From: Talinum fruticosum | Lineage: Eukaryota > Streptophyta > Magnoliopsida > Caryophyllales > Talinaceae | Assembly (NCBI GenBank): GCA_021018815.1 | Contig: JAITYX010000010.1 | Span: forward strand, 1,488,001-1,552,000 | Length of the DNA stretch: 64,000 bases | Direction of reading: 5' to 3' | Shown here: positions 20,530 through 30,966 of the stretch, in pieces | How the letters are laid out: the number at the start of each line of letters is the position of its first letter | How positions within the stretch are numbered: the stretch's first letter is position 1 | Position numbers and translations under genes: made by a program | The notes under the pieces: model-generated | What the model was told of the DNA's origin: nothing | The model's input: the letters and a program-made list of their open reading frames with translations, nothing else | Database searches by the model: none

Positions 20530-22391
20530 TGATGGACCTAGACCCATGGGCTACAACATACTCCAAGCCCAAAGCCATCCACGATCAAACCGAGTTGGGT
20601 AGCACACTTATTTCCCCCTTTTCATAAGCTTCGAGTGACTCGGAATTCTCTCGTGTTGTAAGGGTTGGAAGTTCCGCCATTCCGTGAGACCCCGAAATTT
20701 CGGTGTTTGCTTGCTAGTGAATTAGAATTTTTCGAGTCGGAATTAGAAACCCGAGAACCAAAACCGAGCATGGGCTAGCTAAATTGGGCCTTGAGAAGCT
20801 AGTTGGGCCCAATTAAAATAAAATAAAAAAAGAAAAGGAAATGAGAAAGGGAGAGTTGGCAGATTATTAAGCAAGGAAGAGAATGGGGTCCAATTAAACT
20901 TGGACAACGAGCCCATTAGGTGTGATTAGGAGAAGAGGAGAGAGAGTGAGGCTGGGATTAGGACTCGAGAACAAAGAAAAGAACGAGAGGAAGAGGAACA
21001 AAGAAAAACGAAAAGAAGCGAAGTAGAGCAGAGGAGAGCGAGAGGAAGCGGAGGAAAGCGAGAGAGGGAGGAGGCTCGAGAGCCAACGGCCCGTGGCCTC
21101 CTGAACGGCGAGGACGCCGCCGCCGGTGGGCGAAGGGAGAGCGAGGGCTCGGGAGGCCGAGCAGAGCGTAAGAAGAAAGGGGAACGAAAGAACGCGGAAG
21201 CGAGGGAAAGTGAGAAGGAGCAGAACGCACCGGGAGAGAAGAAGAGCGAGCGGGAGCGGGAGCGGAGCGAGAGGAACGCCGGAAACCGGCAGCCGAGCAG
21301 GCACGGCAGCCCGAGAACAGCAGCAGACGAAGGGGAAAGGAAAGGGAAGCAGAGGGCGAAAGAAGGAGAGACAAAGCGAGAGCAACGAGGGTAGCGAAAG
21401 GAGGAAGAAGAGGAAGCAAAACCCAAATCGAAACCCAATTCAAAACCTTCCAAAACTGAATTCTTAGAACCTCTAAGAATCTAAGGTGAGTAATCTGAAT
21501 TCATCCTCTAAAATAAAATGAATTAGGTGGACTGAACATGAATTCGAGGTATGAAATTGGAAACCCTAAGTTAATTGAAGAAGCTAGAGGCCTAAATTCA
21601 CGAAACTAGCAACTCATGAATTGAGAAGCATGTTACGATTTATGCCTAGTTCATGAATTTAATGATATTTGAGCATTGTTGAGCATGATTATTGAGCTGC
21701 GTGATTGAGAATTTAGTGAAGTTAGCTTGAGCAGAATTATTGAGAAAAATCAAGAAATTGAATTTCATGATTTATGTGCGGATTTCTATGAATTAAGCAT
21801 GCTGTCCGAATTTCTGTGAGCTCATGTGTAGCCTAAATTTCCTGTAAAATTTGGTATGCATTGGATGAGTAGATTGGGAGATATGCAAGTTTAAGTGAAA
21901 ATGTGCTATTTTGGGCTAAATCGGAACTAAGTGAGTAACATGAATTAAGAACTGAGATTTAAGAAGCTATATGGCTAGATTAAAAGATATATATTGATTA
22001 AGAAAAGTTATAGAACCATAAATTACTTATACGCGATAATACGCGACCATGAAAAGATAAGTTCGTTGATTAGAATCCTACTTGGCATGTTTATGTGATT
22101 ATGTGTTTATCCTGAATTAGATCGATTGTAAATGATATAAGCATGCGTATGTGAAATGAATTGATTATACTTGAGTTAGAACTTGCTTATGTGAATTGCT
22201 TGTTTTGAAGAAGTTACGCATGAACGTGCTAAGCATGAATTATATGAATTAAGTATATCTTATGTATAAGTAATAAGAAGATAAGAAACATAAAGAACTA
22301 AAGAAGGGAGAAAGGATTGTGTTATTGATCTAAGACCCCACGAATTAAAGAACCCTCTGAAGCTATGGCCATAGAAGTGTCTCATCAACCC

Positions 22392-22515
22392 GAAGCCACG
22401 AATTATTTTGCTTCTACGAATTATTGACAATGATGCGTCCTTCAGGGAAGGGAGGCTGCCTCGAGGCCACGAATTATATGCCTCCGTGAACCGAGCCCAC
22501 GAATTATTTTGGCTC
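22392..22515 (-). other. Three covarying hairpins with loop CACGAATTAT in X2
   Basis: Stems are GAAGC/GCTTC (22392-22396, 22410-22414), GAGGC/GCCTC (22463-22467, 22480-22484) and GAGCC/GGCTC (22493-22497, 22511-22515). All loops are 12-13 bases and start CACGAATTAT. Further loop-like copies without clear stems lie near 22339 and 22415. Confidence 0.7.
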
Positions 22516-23189
22516 CAAGAACTGGGTCTTTAGAGTAGAACATAAATCTTCTTTCCATTTGAAACTAAGAAGACTTAAAGAATTACAATATGAAGAAACG
22601 AATGATCGTGCATATCGAATAAGAAAGAAAGAACCAATGATTTATGAAATGCACGATTGAACTCGAGAAGAAGAGCGAATCCTGTTTTCGTAAAAAATGA
22701 ATGCGATAAGAACTAAGATATGATTTATGTGATGAATGATTCGTATGATGAATGATTCTATGACTTACTTGTGTAGAAATATGAATGAAGTATGTTTGAT
22801 TGAATTCATGAGTAAGTGATGTCATTATGTTTCTCGGCAAGTTAGTAAGTTTAGAATCTCACATGTCTTAAGCATGTATGATTTGAATCGCATGTCATGA
22901 ATGAGTTATGAACTTACGTGTGTTTGTTAATGAATTAATGTGCAAAGTGAAACCCGGGGTTGGGTTTGGATTATTCACTAGGCTAGTGAGCTCATGACAT
23001 CACCAACATTTCGGTATAGAAGTTAAGACCGGCAGAGTTGCCTTTGGCTTTTGGAAATAGCGGACGAATAGGAGATGCCGGACTTACTCGCATGTTTTTC
23101 TGTCTTTTGTTTATAAAGATGTTGTAAAGACTGTTGTATGTGAACTTAAGTTTGATTATGAATGTAAAATCCCTATGTGAATACTCCGA

Positions 23190-23244
23190 GCGTGTGGCTC
23201 GTTGAGTTGTGTTGTGTTTCTCCAAGCGTGTGGCTCGTTGAGTT
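23190..23244 (-). repeat. 36-bp tandem duplication in X2
   Basis: GCGTGTGGCTCGTTGAGTT occurs at 23190 and again at 23226. X1 has the matching pair in reverse near 13300-13350. Confidence 0.75.
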
Positions 23245-25110
23245 TAAGATTGTATTTCGTGCGGGGTTAGGGCTTTAAGCCTATGGGTTTAGCCAGCTTA
23301 CAGAGGAAACTCTGCCGAAATTTCCAAAAACCTTCGAAAACCTAGAATTACGCTTCCGCCAATCTAAGAAAGGGTTATTAACCCCAGGTTGAGATCTTAA
23401 GCAGCCTTAGGGGTTCCTCTCGGGAACCCCGGCATGTAATACTCCTAGGGTGGGTCTAGGGGTGTTACACATTCAGTCACAAACGGTTATGAGTTTGCTT
23501 ACCAAATTATTCATAAAAGTACTTCATGATGCCCTCAAGCTTAAAAACTTATGGGTATCTTGAATATATGCGGAGATAATAACTGAGAAAGACCTTTGTT
23601 AAAACTGGCAGTTTGCTCATCCAGGATGACACCTGCACCTTGTTTTGATCATATCTTCTGATCCAGAGCTCCAACATCACCTCATGACATATCGATGGAA
23701 AGCTAACATCCTAAGCTTTCTGACCATATAAAGAACATCTAAATTGGAGTTGGGAATCTCAAGTTATGAACATTTGAAGTTGACTCGAAACTAGAAGGTG
23801 CCCACTCGAATGACGCTTGAAGGTCATCTTCAAAAAGGGTGTTCAGTCAACCATGGATTAGATTTTGGTCTCCAATTTTCACAAGGGTATTCTTGGACAT
23901 GTCTAGATTAATATCGAGTTATGGGCATTGTCTTTTAGGTCGGAGATAATAAAGAAAATGGTCCGAACATCAAACCGGGTATTTCTACTCGACCAGTCCG
24001 ACCTCTGCTGATTGTTCTGGTCATAACATTTTGCTCACAACTTCAAATGGGTCGAGCCACATATGGTTGAAAAGCTTATTCCTCAAGCTTTCCAAGCATA
24101 TCTTACACGTCACAATTGGAGCTGTAAATCAAGAGATATCACCATTTTAAGTTGGCTCTGCTGTAGGAAGATGCACTCGAAAACGACAGACAAGGGGGAC
24201 CATTTGCGACTGTCCTTTTATTCCGATCATTTTATCTTCATTGGCCACTGTTTTTGTCTTATTTTATTTTGGCTGAATGTAGTGACAGCCCTAGGATTAT
24301 GTAAGGCTATTTTCAGCCCTTAGATTAAAGTAGCAACCCTAGTTTTTAGCTCTATATATATGTAGAGTGCTGCATGTAAAAATCGGACAAGTTTATCCAT
24401 GAATGCTAATGCATCAAAGTTGAGCTAAGCTCCTTTATCCTTTTTAAATCTCATTTTGCTTATCCTAGTTTGGCTAACTAGGTGGTGTTCAAAAGAGTCT
24501 TAGGCAAGCTTGGTGGTGATATCTCGTATCCAAGTGCAAGCCTTTGAGCCCTAGCTAAGCTTGGTGGTGAAATCTGTATCCAAGTGAAGTTAGACTATCC
24601 CTTGGTTGTGTGCATCCGTAGTGGATGTTCATAAACATTCCCCATATTTATCCCTCAGCATTCTGCCCAAACATGTTCCCCTCATCTTCCTTAACCCCTT
24701 AACCATCATCCCACAAAAATCCAGCTTCTTTTGAAGCCACCATCTTTATTCCGTAAACCGACCATCCGTCGTCCGAGCCACTCGGATTCGGTATTCTAAG
24801 TCCTCTGTTCTGGTTTTCTCGAGTCCGACTTAATACTCGGTTTCAGTTGTCCGAGTTAGTCCGAGTCCCCAATTTTAGTCGTCTAGTTATTCCGAGCCCT
24901 CGCTCTGGTCGTTTGAGTCCGGCTTAGTCCTCGGTTCCAACTTTTCGAGTCGTTTCGAGTCCTCGGAACTAGTTATTGAGTCATTCGACCCACTAAGAAC
25001 TGCGCATAATTTCACTCTGTTTCGAATCGATGTAGCCTTGCGTTTTGGCACATCAACAGCCCTCTTTGCGGTTTTGCCTATCTTTTTGCTTTCACCCTCA
25101 CTATACATCA

Positions 25111-25517
25111 CTTTGTTCCATTGTGTTCTTAGCAGCCCCAAAATGAAATCCATGCTCACATCCTCCCATGGTTGATTAGGTGTTGGGAGAGGTGTATAAA
25201 GCCCTTGAGGAAGGGAATGGCTCTTTGCTTCTTGACAAATCGCACACCTTTTCAAAATGTCTTGCACATCTCTTTCCATATTCGGCCAAAAGTAATGCTC
25301 CCTTAGCATGCTTGTTGTTTTGTTTACACCAAAGTGGCCAGCCAAGGCTCCATTGTGCACTTCTCGGATCAATAACTCTCTAATGCCACAATGTGTTATG
25401 CATAGCCGAGGGCCCTTGAAAAGATAGCCATCTTGGACTAGGAATTGCCCTTGGGGTGTTTTTCACAAGCATGAAACAACTCACCAAGATCTTGATCATT
25501 AGAATACAAGGACTTTA
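25111..25517 (-). pseudogene. Integrase N-terminal part of RT-D
   Basis: The zinc-binding HHCC module is present (GHFGVNKTTSMLREH, KRCAICQ), followed by PNQPWEDVSMDFILGLLRT. RT-A's 3' LTR cuts the gene before the first catalytic Asp of the core. Upstream it begins with the RH-IN linker (HACEKHPKGN). The reading frame joins RNase H at 26769 across the solo LTR. Confidence 0.88.
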
Positions 25518-26768
25518 TGATGTGTAGTGGGAGCGGAAGCAAAAGATAAGCAAAACCGCAAACAAGCAAGCTGGCCAGAACAGGTCCTGCAGGTGCGGTT
25601 CTGGGAGAAAATGTGAAAGGAGGGGCAAATGGATGAATTTGAAGCTGAAATTTGACAGGATGGTTATTAACTGGGTCAAGAAGGTTGTGTAAAAATATTG
25701 GATTTTTAGAGGTCGGGAAGGCCTTGAACACAGAGCTGAAAGTCAGGGTTCTAGGCTGACTGTCCAGGATGAGTCTCTTTGTTTGTTTCAAGGGTGGAGG
25801 GCGGAGTTCTTCTTGGTTTAAGCTGAGATTTGGTGGAGATGGTCTCAACTCATGTAAGATGAAGTGTGTGAAATTTGGGAAGGAGATGATTTGTGGATTG
25901 GGAGATATGGGGGTGGAAAGTCGCTGGATAAATCCTGGGTTCTGGCCTGGATACAGAAACACCACCAAGCTGAAGCAAGGGGCACCTTGCAATCTGGCCG
26001 GATACAGAAACACCACCGGGGATTGTAAGGACTCAAAGGACACCACCAAGCTTGCCAAGGCTCGGATACAGCAATGAGGATTCAAGAGGTTGAGAAATCC
26101 ATCTCAAAAGGAGCAAAGCTCAAGTTTATAAATTCATCAAAGTTGTTTTTACAAGAGCTATGCTAGCTGAATATATAATGCCTAACAATGGCATTTTACA
26201 AGCTGAAACTAAGCTGGAAAATAAAGCTAAAATGATAATAAAACTACTAAGATTCTTTCCCCTCCTCCAAGCTAAGCTAGGAGAAATTTCAGCCAAGTAT
26301 TTGATGGTTAGGGAACATGTGGTTGTGGCTTGTTTTCCCCTTTCCCAAGCCTTCTTCAAATCAACTCATCATCCACCATATTGAGTGCCTTCTAGAATGC
26401 TCTTCACGTGTGGTTTCATTGGATGCTTCCTTGAGGCATATTGTATTTATCCTTGGACCGGCCAGAATTAAATACAAGCTTATTTATATGCATAGATTTG
26501 AAATGGCCTCTCTTCACGGCATGTCATGGCTGAATTGCGCCTTGCTTTAACATGGAGGTGTTTGTCTTGATTCTCCTTGACTAGTCTCCATGCATATTTA
26601 TTTATGAACATTAAGTCATAAAAAAAGGTCAAACTCTTGGCTCTCTATCCTCCGGGATCAAAAATAATTAAGACAAATTCAAGTAATTTTGGTTGAGTCC
26701 CGGTCATGCTTGCACGTCCAAGATAGATAACTCTAAGCTCACATTTTGTAGCTGCCCACTTTCCATCA
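25518..26768 (-). mobile_element. Solo LTR in RT-D between RNase H and integrase
   Basis: On the minus strand it runs TGATGGAAAGTGGGCAGC to CCCACTACACATCA. CTTTA is duplicated at 25513-25517 and 26769-26773. Its leader hairpins lie near 25935-26065. Confidence 0.93.
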
Positions 26769-27244
26769 CTTTAAATTCTCAAAACCAAGGACTTGAGTTT
26801 GTAATTGAAATTACAAGAGATACCTCCTTGATAGTGCATCTGCCCCTTTGTTCAACTTGCCCGATTTGTGCTTAATGGTAAAATGGAAAGTTTGCAAATA
26901 CTCTACCCATTTTCCATGCCTTGGATTGAGTTTTTGCTGCCCTTGGATGTACTTCAAAGCCTCATGATCCGAATGTAAGATGAATTCATTGGCCACAAGA
27001 TAATGACTCCAATGCTCCAAGGACCTCACAATAGCATAGAAATACTTATCATAAGTTGAGTACTTCCTCCTTGAGTCACAAAATTTCTCACTAAAGAAGG
27101 CTATAGGCCGCCCTTCTTGAGAGAGAACTCCTCCAATGCCCACTCCCAAGGCATCACATTCCACCTCAAAAATCTTGTCAAAGCTAGGCAAGGCTAGAAC
27201 CGGTGCTTGAGTGAGTTTTAGCTTGATAGTTTCAAAAGCCTATT
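26769..27244 (-). pseudogene. RNase H of RT-D
   Basis: The frame from 27191 to about 26811 is open and carries [52 protein letters not shown] and [18 protein letters not shown] entered at CTATT, and the first codons of the region continue at 32249-32301 beyond RT-E. The domain is the best preserved RH in the window. Confidence 0.9.
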
Positions 27245-28525
27245 TGATGTGTAGTGGCGGAAGCAAAGAAAATGGAGAGAAAACCGCAAAGAGAGCAACC
27301 GGACAGAATGCAGTCTGCGTGTGCTATCTTGGCAGATTGGGGAAATGGAGGGGCAAAGGTTCTTGGATTTAGCTAAAAATTGGTGGGAAGGAAGGTAACA
27401 GGTGAATGAAGATCGTGACCAAGTTTCGTTGAATTTGGAAAAGGAAACTCCCTGAACAGATAGCCTGAAGTTGGTGCAACCGGCTGGCTGTGCAGACAGA
27501 CACCCTTTGTTTGATTTCGGTGTGGAGGATGGAGATGTTCTTGGATGGAGCTGAAAATTGGAGGAATGGTAGTAGATGGACTGGAAGGATTGTGGTTAAA
27601 ATATGGAGTAAAATGGCCGGGTAGATTGTGAGATATGAGGCGGCAAAGTGAGGGATAAATCCAAGGTCCTAGCTCGGATACAGAAAACACCACCGAGTAA
27701 GAACCGAGGGGCACCTTCAATCTGTCCGGATACAGCAACACCACCGGGAGATTGGAAGGACTCAAAGGACACCACCTAGCTGCCACACTAGGATACAGCA
27801 ATGAGAGTTCCGAAAGGTGAGCAAATCCAGCTCGAGTATAAACTCATATAATTCATCAAAAGTTGTATTACAATGAAGCACATGAGCTGATTATATAATG
27901 CCCAGCTATGGCATTTTACACAACCGATTTGCAAGCTAAAAGTGTAACAAACTCAAGCTGAAAATAATGCAAAAACAAAATGCTAACTAACAATATTCCT
28001 TTCCCTTCCTCCAAGCCAAGCTAGGTTGATTTCTAGCCAAGCATTTCAAAATTAGGAACATGTGGCTATGCCTTGATTTCCCCTTCTCCAAGCTCTTTGA
28101 ATCTTGATGCTTCTAGAATGCATTAGTCATCATCTCCTTTTGTAGCTCATCTTTCGGCTAAGGCATCCTTCATGGACCGACCATGATTTAAGCAACAACT
28201 TATTTATGTACCATGAGCATAACATAGCAACATTTCCGGCCTTGACTAGAATAAACCTTCTTGCTTGACCATGGAGATTTTAGGTGGCTACTTTCACTAA
28301 CCTTCTCAACTAATGCAAAATGATATTTATTTATGAACAAATTATGAAAACTCCATGTTGTGAATTTGATCACCCTCCGGGGTCTACTAACATTATTCGG
28401 TTGAGCCTTGAGTTTTTCCCTTGAACATAGAATATGCAAGCATTTCTGGTTGCACCTTGCACATACATGGCTCCTTAAGATAAATATCATTTAGCTCAAA
28501 ACATAAGGCTGTCCACTCTCCATCA
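27245..28525 (-). mobile_element. RT-E 3' LTR
   Basis: On the minus strand it runs TGATGGAGAGTGGACAGCC to CCGCCACTACACATCA. It is nearly identical to the 5' copy; differences seen are a G-run indel (27436 region) and a T/C change near 28408. Confidence 0.94.
27665..27792 (-). other. Three-hairpin leader array in the RT-E LTR
   Basis: On the minus strand, hairpin 1 is CCTAG/CTAGG. Hairpin 2 is CCGG/CCGG with outer stem CAATCT/AGATTG. Hairpin 3 is CTCGG/CCGAG with outer stem GGTTCT/AGGACC (one G-U). Loops are TGGTGTTGCTGTAT and TGGTGTTTTCTGTAT. The 5' LTR has the same array near 31390-31515. Confidence 0.75.
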
Positions 28526-28538
28526 TCCTCCCTTGTAG
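28526..28538 (-). other. Polypurine tract, RT-E
   Basis: CTACAAGGGAGGA on the minus strand directly precedes the 3' LTR. Confidence 0.88.
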
Positions 28539-29063
28539 AAGAGAATTTGTCCTCAAATTCGAACAAACAACATTTTCCAGGTGAGAAAAAAATGTCAAGT
28601 TGAGGCACATGTTGTGATCGAAAATGGGATGTCTTTTCGTGCTTGGGCAGCCGGTTAATTGCACGGACAGGTCATGGACATTCAGCCAGTCCGGGTGCTC
28701 CTCTTACGGTGTAGGGATTGCCTTGGTCATCAACTATTCTTCCATAAAGCACACAAAGCCGTATGCATTTAGGAAGATAAACAACTCCCTTTGGCACCAT
28801 GAAATGTGGCACGGCATACTCTATAACTCCATTCTCACTGCATGGACACAAATGATATGGTCTTAAAATACCATCAAAATCAATCAAGCTACCATTGTCT
28901 TTCCATTGAACAAAACAATCGGGTATACCACATTGTGAACTCCAAAATCGAGTACCAATAAGAAGGAAGTCATCCTTCCTTGGCACCAAAATTTCTGATT
29001 CAGCCCATAGAGTCCCTTGTTTCTCTTCTCGGTATTCAGCCCATAACGCATCACCAATGAGCT
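28539..29063 (-). CDS. Conserved 3' region of RT-E, possible short second frame
   Basis: The frame 28989-28672 includes LIGTRFWSSQCGIPDCFVQW, HFMVPKGVVYLPKCIR and GNPYTV. RT-K has a related stretch (VVYLPQCMR, YNPYT near 52530-52610), so some protein-level constraint is plausible. A shared stop separates it from the long upstream frame, so if translated it would need reinitiation or readthrough. No known domain is recognised. It could also be decayed C-terminus. Confidence 0.4.
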
Positions 29064-30868
29064 TTAAATCACAACCTGCGCGGATGGGGTAGATAGCATT
29101 CGGGTTGGATGTTTTTGTGGAGATAGGCTAGAAGGGCTCTTGCTTGGAAGGACATGGACAGACTTGGTTTGTGGGGTATCGGTGAGGGAGTGGAATTTTT
29201 GTGGAGGGATGTCAAAAGGGTTTTTATTTGAAAAGATATGGGCCGGTTCTGGTGGAGAAAATTTCGAGACATAAATTCCTCCACAAGGCCATAACTCAAG
29301 GAAGAAAAAGTGGGGTAAAGGTGGTTTAAATGGAGGGGTAAGGGTGGGGTTCAAATCAGCCATGGGAAGGTTTTGATGGGTGTGGAATGGGGGCAGATTT
29401 GGTTTATGGAGTTTGGGTTGGCTCAAAACTGGTTTGGGCTGAATTTCCCCAACGGTTAAATGACCTTTGTTCTCCCAACAAATTAAGGAGCTCCTGATTT
29501 CTCCAATCCCATGGGCAGCAAGAATATTCACACACCACACAAATTCATTTGACACAAGCCAAAACAGAATTGCTTTCTTCACTCCCTTCATGGTCCCAAT
29601 TTCTTGGACAAATTTGAGGTGGTCCAAAGACAAGGCATCATGGCTGGCCAGTGGGCGCATTTGGGAGATAAGAATTCCCTTGAACAAATTTTCCTTATGC
29701 ACTAATAGCTCTCCAAAAATATGCTCAACACCATACAAGCTCGTTAGCTTATAAAAATAGAAATCACAATTCTCAAATGGAGTAAATGAGTTATACCTCA
29801 TTGCCAAATTGTTGGCTCTTTGGTTACTCCTTTCGGTTGAGCACATGGTAGGAAAAATTAATGTCCATGAAAATTCATCATCATTGCCGTAGCAAAAACT
29901 TGATAGTTGCAGCCCTTGGAAGCACATTAAATTCAATGGTATCCTTGGACTCACAAAATAGAAACTCCAACTAGTAAGTGTGAACAAGATAATCAAAACT
30001 CTTCTTGGACGCTTCACACAATCCGGATATAACCTTTGGAGATTTCTCTCAACAACAAATGTCCATGTAAATTGCTCAAAAATATCTCCATAATTTTCCA
30101 CATGTAAAGGAATAGAACACCTCATGAAAAATGCATCATTCAATTTTTGAGGCTCCCTTGTTCTATCACTTTGGAATTCATTTCAAGCTCTTCCTTAGCA
30201 CCAAACTCATGATCAACAATATACATATTGGGCAGTTTACTCATGACCAGATTAGGCACAAAAATGTGGGATGGAATTTTTGAGGTCAAATGGGCAGATT
30301 CGGTCACGAGGTTCTTTGGTAGAGGGAGGGGGTCTTGTGTGGTCCGAGGCTCATCATTTTCTCCATGACATTGACCGGTTTGAGAAGAGCTATTTTGTGG
30401 TTTTGTTTGTGGGATTTGGCTAGGTGATAAAGGAACCAATGTGATCCTCTTACCATCTTTAGTGAAAGCATAAGTGTTCAAGTACCCATCATATATGACT
30501 CTCCTATCAAAGAGCCAAGGTCTCCCTAGCAACAAATGGCAAGCATCTATTGGAATGATATCACACCATATCTCATCATAATAATTTTTGCCAATACTAA
30601 ATGATACAAGGCATCTAGAATTGACTTGGAGTGTTTCACCTTGATGAACCCATTGAAGGTTGTAAGGATGAGGATGGGGTGACACAAGAAGTCCAAGCTT
30701 TTCCACCATAGCCAATGAGGCTATATTCATGCAACTACCACCATCGATGATAATTGAGCACACTTTGCTTAGCACAGTTCCTCTTGTATAGAAAATATTT
30801 TCTCGTTGCTCTTCACTCAGCTCATTGAAGCCGCTTGAAGTTCTTCTCAAGAAAAGGTTGGCGTTCAT
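29064..30868 (-). CDS. Protease plus unrecognised C-terminal region, RT-E (one frameshift)
   Basis: The ATG at 30868 (MNANLFLRRTSSGF) is shared with RT-K. Residues about 45-170 form the aspartic protease with IIIDGGSCMNIAS, DACHLLLGRPWLFDRR and TKDGKRITLVPLSPSQ. After a linker comes a region unlike RT or integrase: AFFMRCSIPLHVEN, FEQFTWTFVVERNLQRLYPD, CVKRPRRVL, WSFYFVS, then RYNSFTPFENCDFYFYKLTS and VQEIGTMKG, ending with proline-rich sequence at SAQVVI-stop. RT-K has the same stop. A one-base loss in a G-run near 30155 splits the frame into 30988-30140 and 30143-29064. About 600 codons in all. The protease may process Gag supplied by other elements; the C-terminal role is unknown. Confidence 0.75.
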
Positions 30869-30950
30869 GGCTGGAAAATCTTGTTGGCTGGCTATTTTTG
30901 GATTTTTGATTTTTGTGGAAATGGATACACTCACCCAAGGTTCAGAACTT

Positions 30951-30962
30951 GCTCTGATACCA
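30951..30962 (-). other. Primer-binding site, RT-E
   Basis: A perfect TGGTATCAGAGC on the minus strand lies four bases from the 5' LTR end. Confidence 0.93.
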
Positions 30963-30966
30963 AAAA

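Larger units (their letters stand above)
20683..23469 (-). mobile_element. X2: long solo LTR of the X1 family, inserted in the RT-B 3' LTR
   Basis: On the minus strand it begins TGTAACACCCC and ends near GGGGTCTCA. CATTC flanks it at 20678-20682 and 23470-23474, with two extra bases (CG) at the left junction. The empty site is readable at about 7448-7470. It shares with X1 the terminal sequence, the GTGTGGCTCGTTGAG repeats and a purine-rich stretch (20830-21430, pyrimidine-rich on the element strand). Long arginine-, serine- or leucine-rich frames there are compositional. No coding domain was recognised. Confidence 0.82.
7313..25055 (+). mobile_element. RT-B: gag-only LTR retrotransposon inserted in the RT-A 3' LTR
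   Basis: The 5' LTR is 7313-8468 plus 17551-18117 (split by RT-C); the 3' LTR is 20530-25055 (split by X2). The duplication ACAGC flanks it at 7308-7312 and 25056-25060. The internal region (18118-20529) codes only for a Gag-like protein, a protease vestige and a short tail. No RT or integrase is present, so it must have used proteins from elsewhere. RT-J is a second member of the same family. Confidence 0.92.
20530..25055 (+). mobile_element. RT-B 3' LTR, split by X2
   Basis: LTR pieces are 20530-20682 and 23475-25055. It ends GGCACATCA, followed by the ACAGC duplication. The uninterrupted sequence at the RT-C insertion point is visible near 24471-24490. It differs from the 5' LTR at many CTG-like sites, discussed as a separate finding. 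Confidence 0.9.
1..25110 (+). mobile_element. RT-A: Ty3/Gypsy LTR retrotransposon with pol but no gag, heavily interrupted
   Basis: The element has a partial 5' LTR (1-698), a primer site, protease, RT, RNase H and integrase remnants, a polypurine tract and a 3' LTR that starts at 5334 and, after nested insertions, ends at 25110. Protease begins about 80 bases after the primer site, so gag is absent. Both LTRs share the same body (compare 1-698 with 6661-7312 plus 25061-25110). It lies in the integrase of RT-D on the opposite strand. Its left end and left target duplication are outside the window. Inserted pieces are a solo LTR at 1367-2661, a solo LTR at 5631-6594 and RT-B at 7313-25055. Many stops and frameshifts make it a fossil. 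The PR-RT-RH-IN order and motif style fit plant chromovirus-like Ty3/Gypsy elements; no chromodomain was recognised. Confidence 0.9.
5334..25110 (+). mobile_element. RT-A 3' LTR in three pieces
   Basis: The LTR pieces are 5334-5630, 6600-7312 and 25061-25110. The first gap is a solo LTR with duplication GTTCC; the second is RT-B with duplication ACAGC. The final piece ends in ACTATACATCA at 25110, followed at once by minus-strand integrase of RT-D. The promoter side and hairpins lie near 6700-6950; hairpin 1 and hairpin 3 have mismatches here. Confidence 0.88.

Noticed and set aside
20894..21467. Overlapping open frames of 160-175 codons
   Set aside because: Same compositional effect in the purine-rich part of X2.
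22339..22520. CRISPR-like array because of regularly repeated CACGAATTAT
   Set aside because: Repeat units are short, spacing is irregular, repeats are hairpin loops inside an LTR, and the context is a plant transposon.
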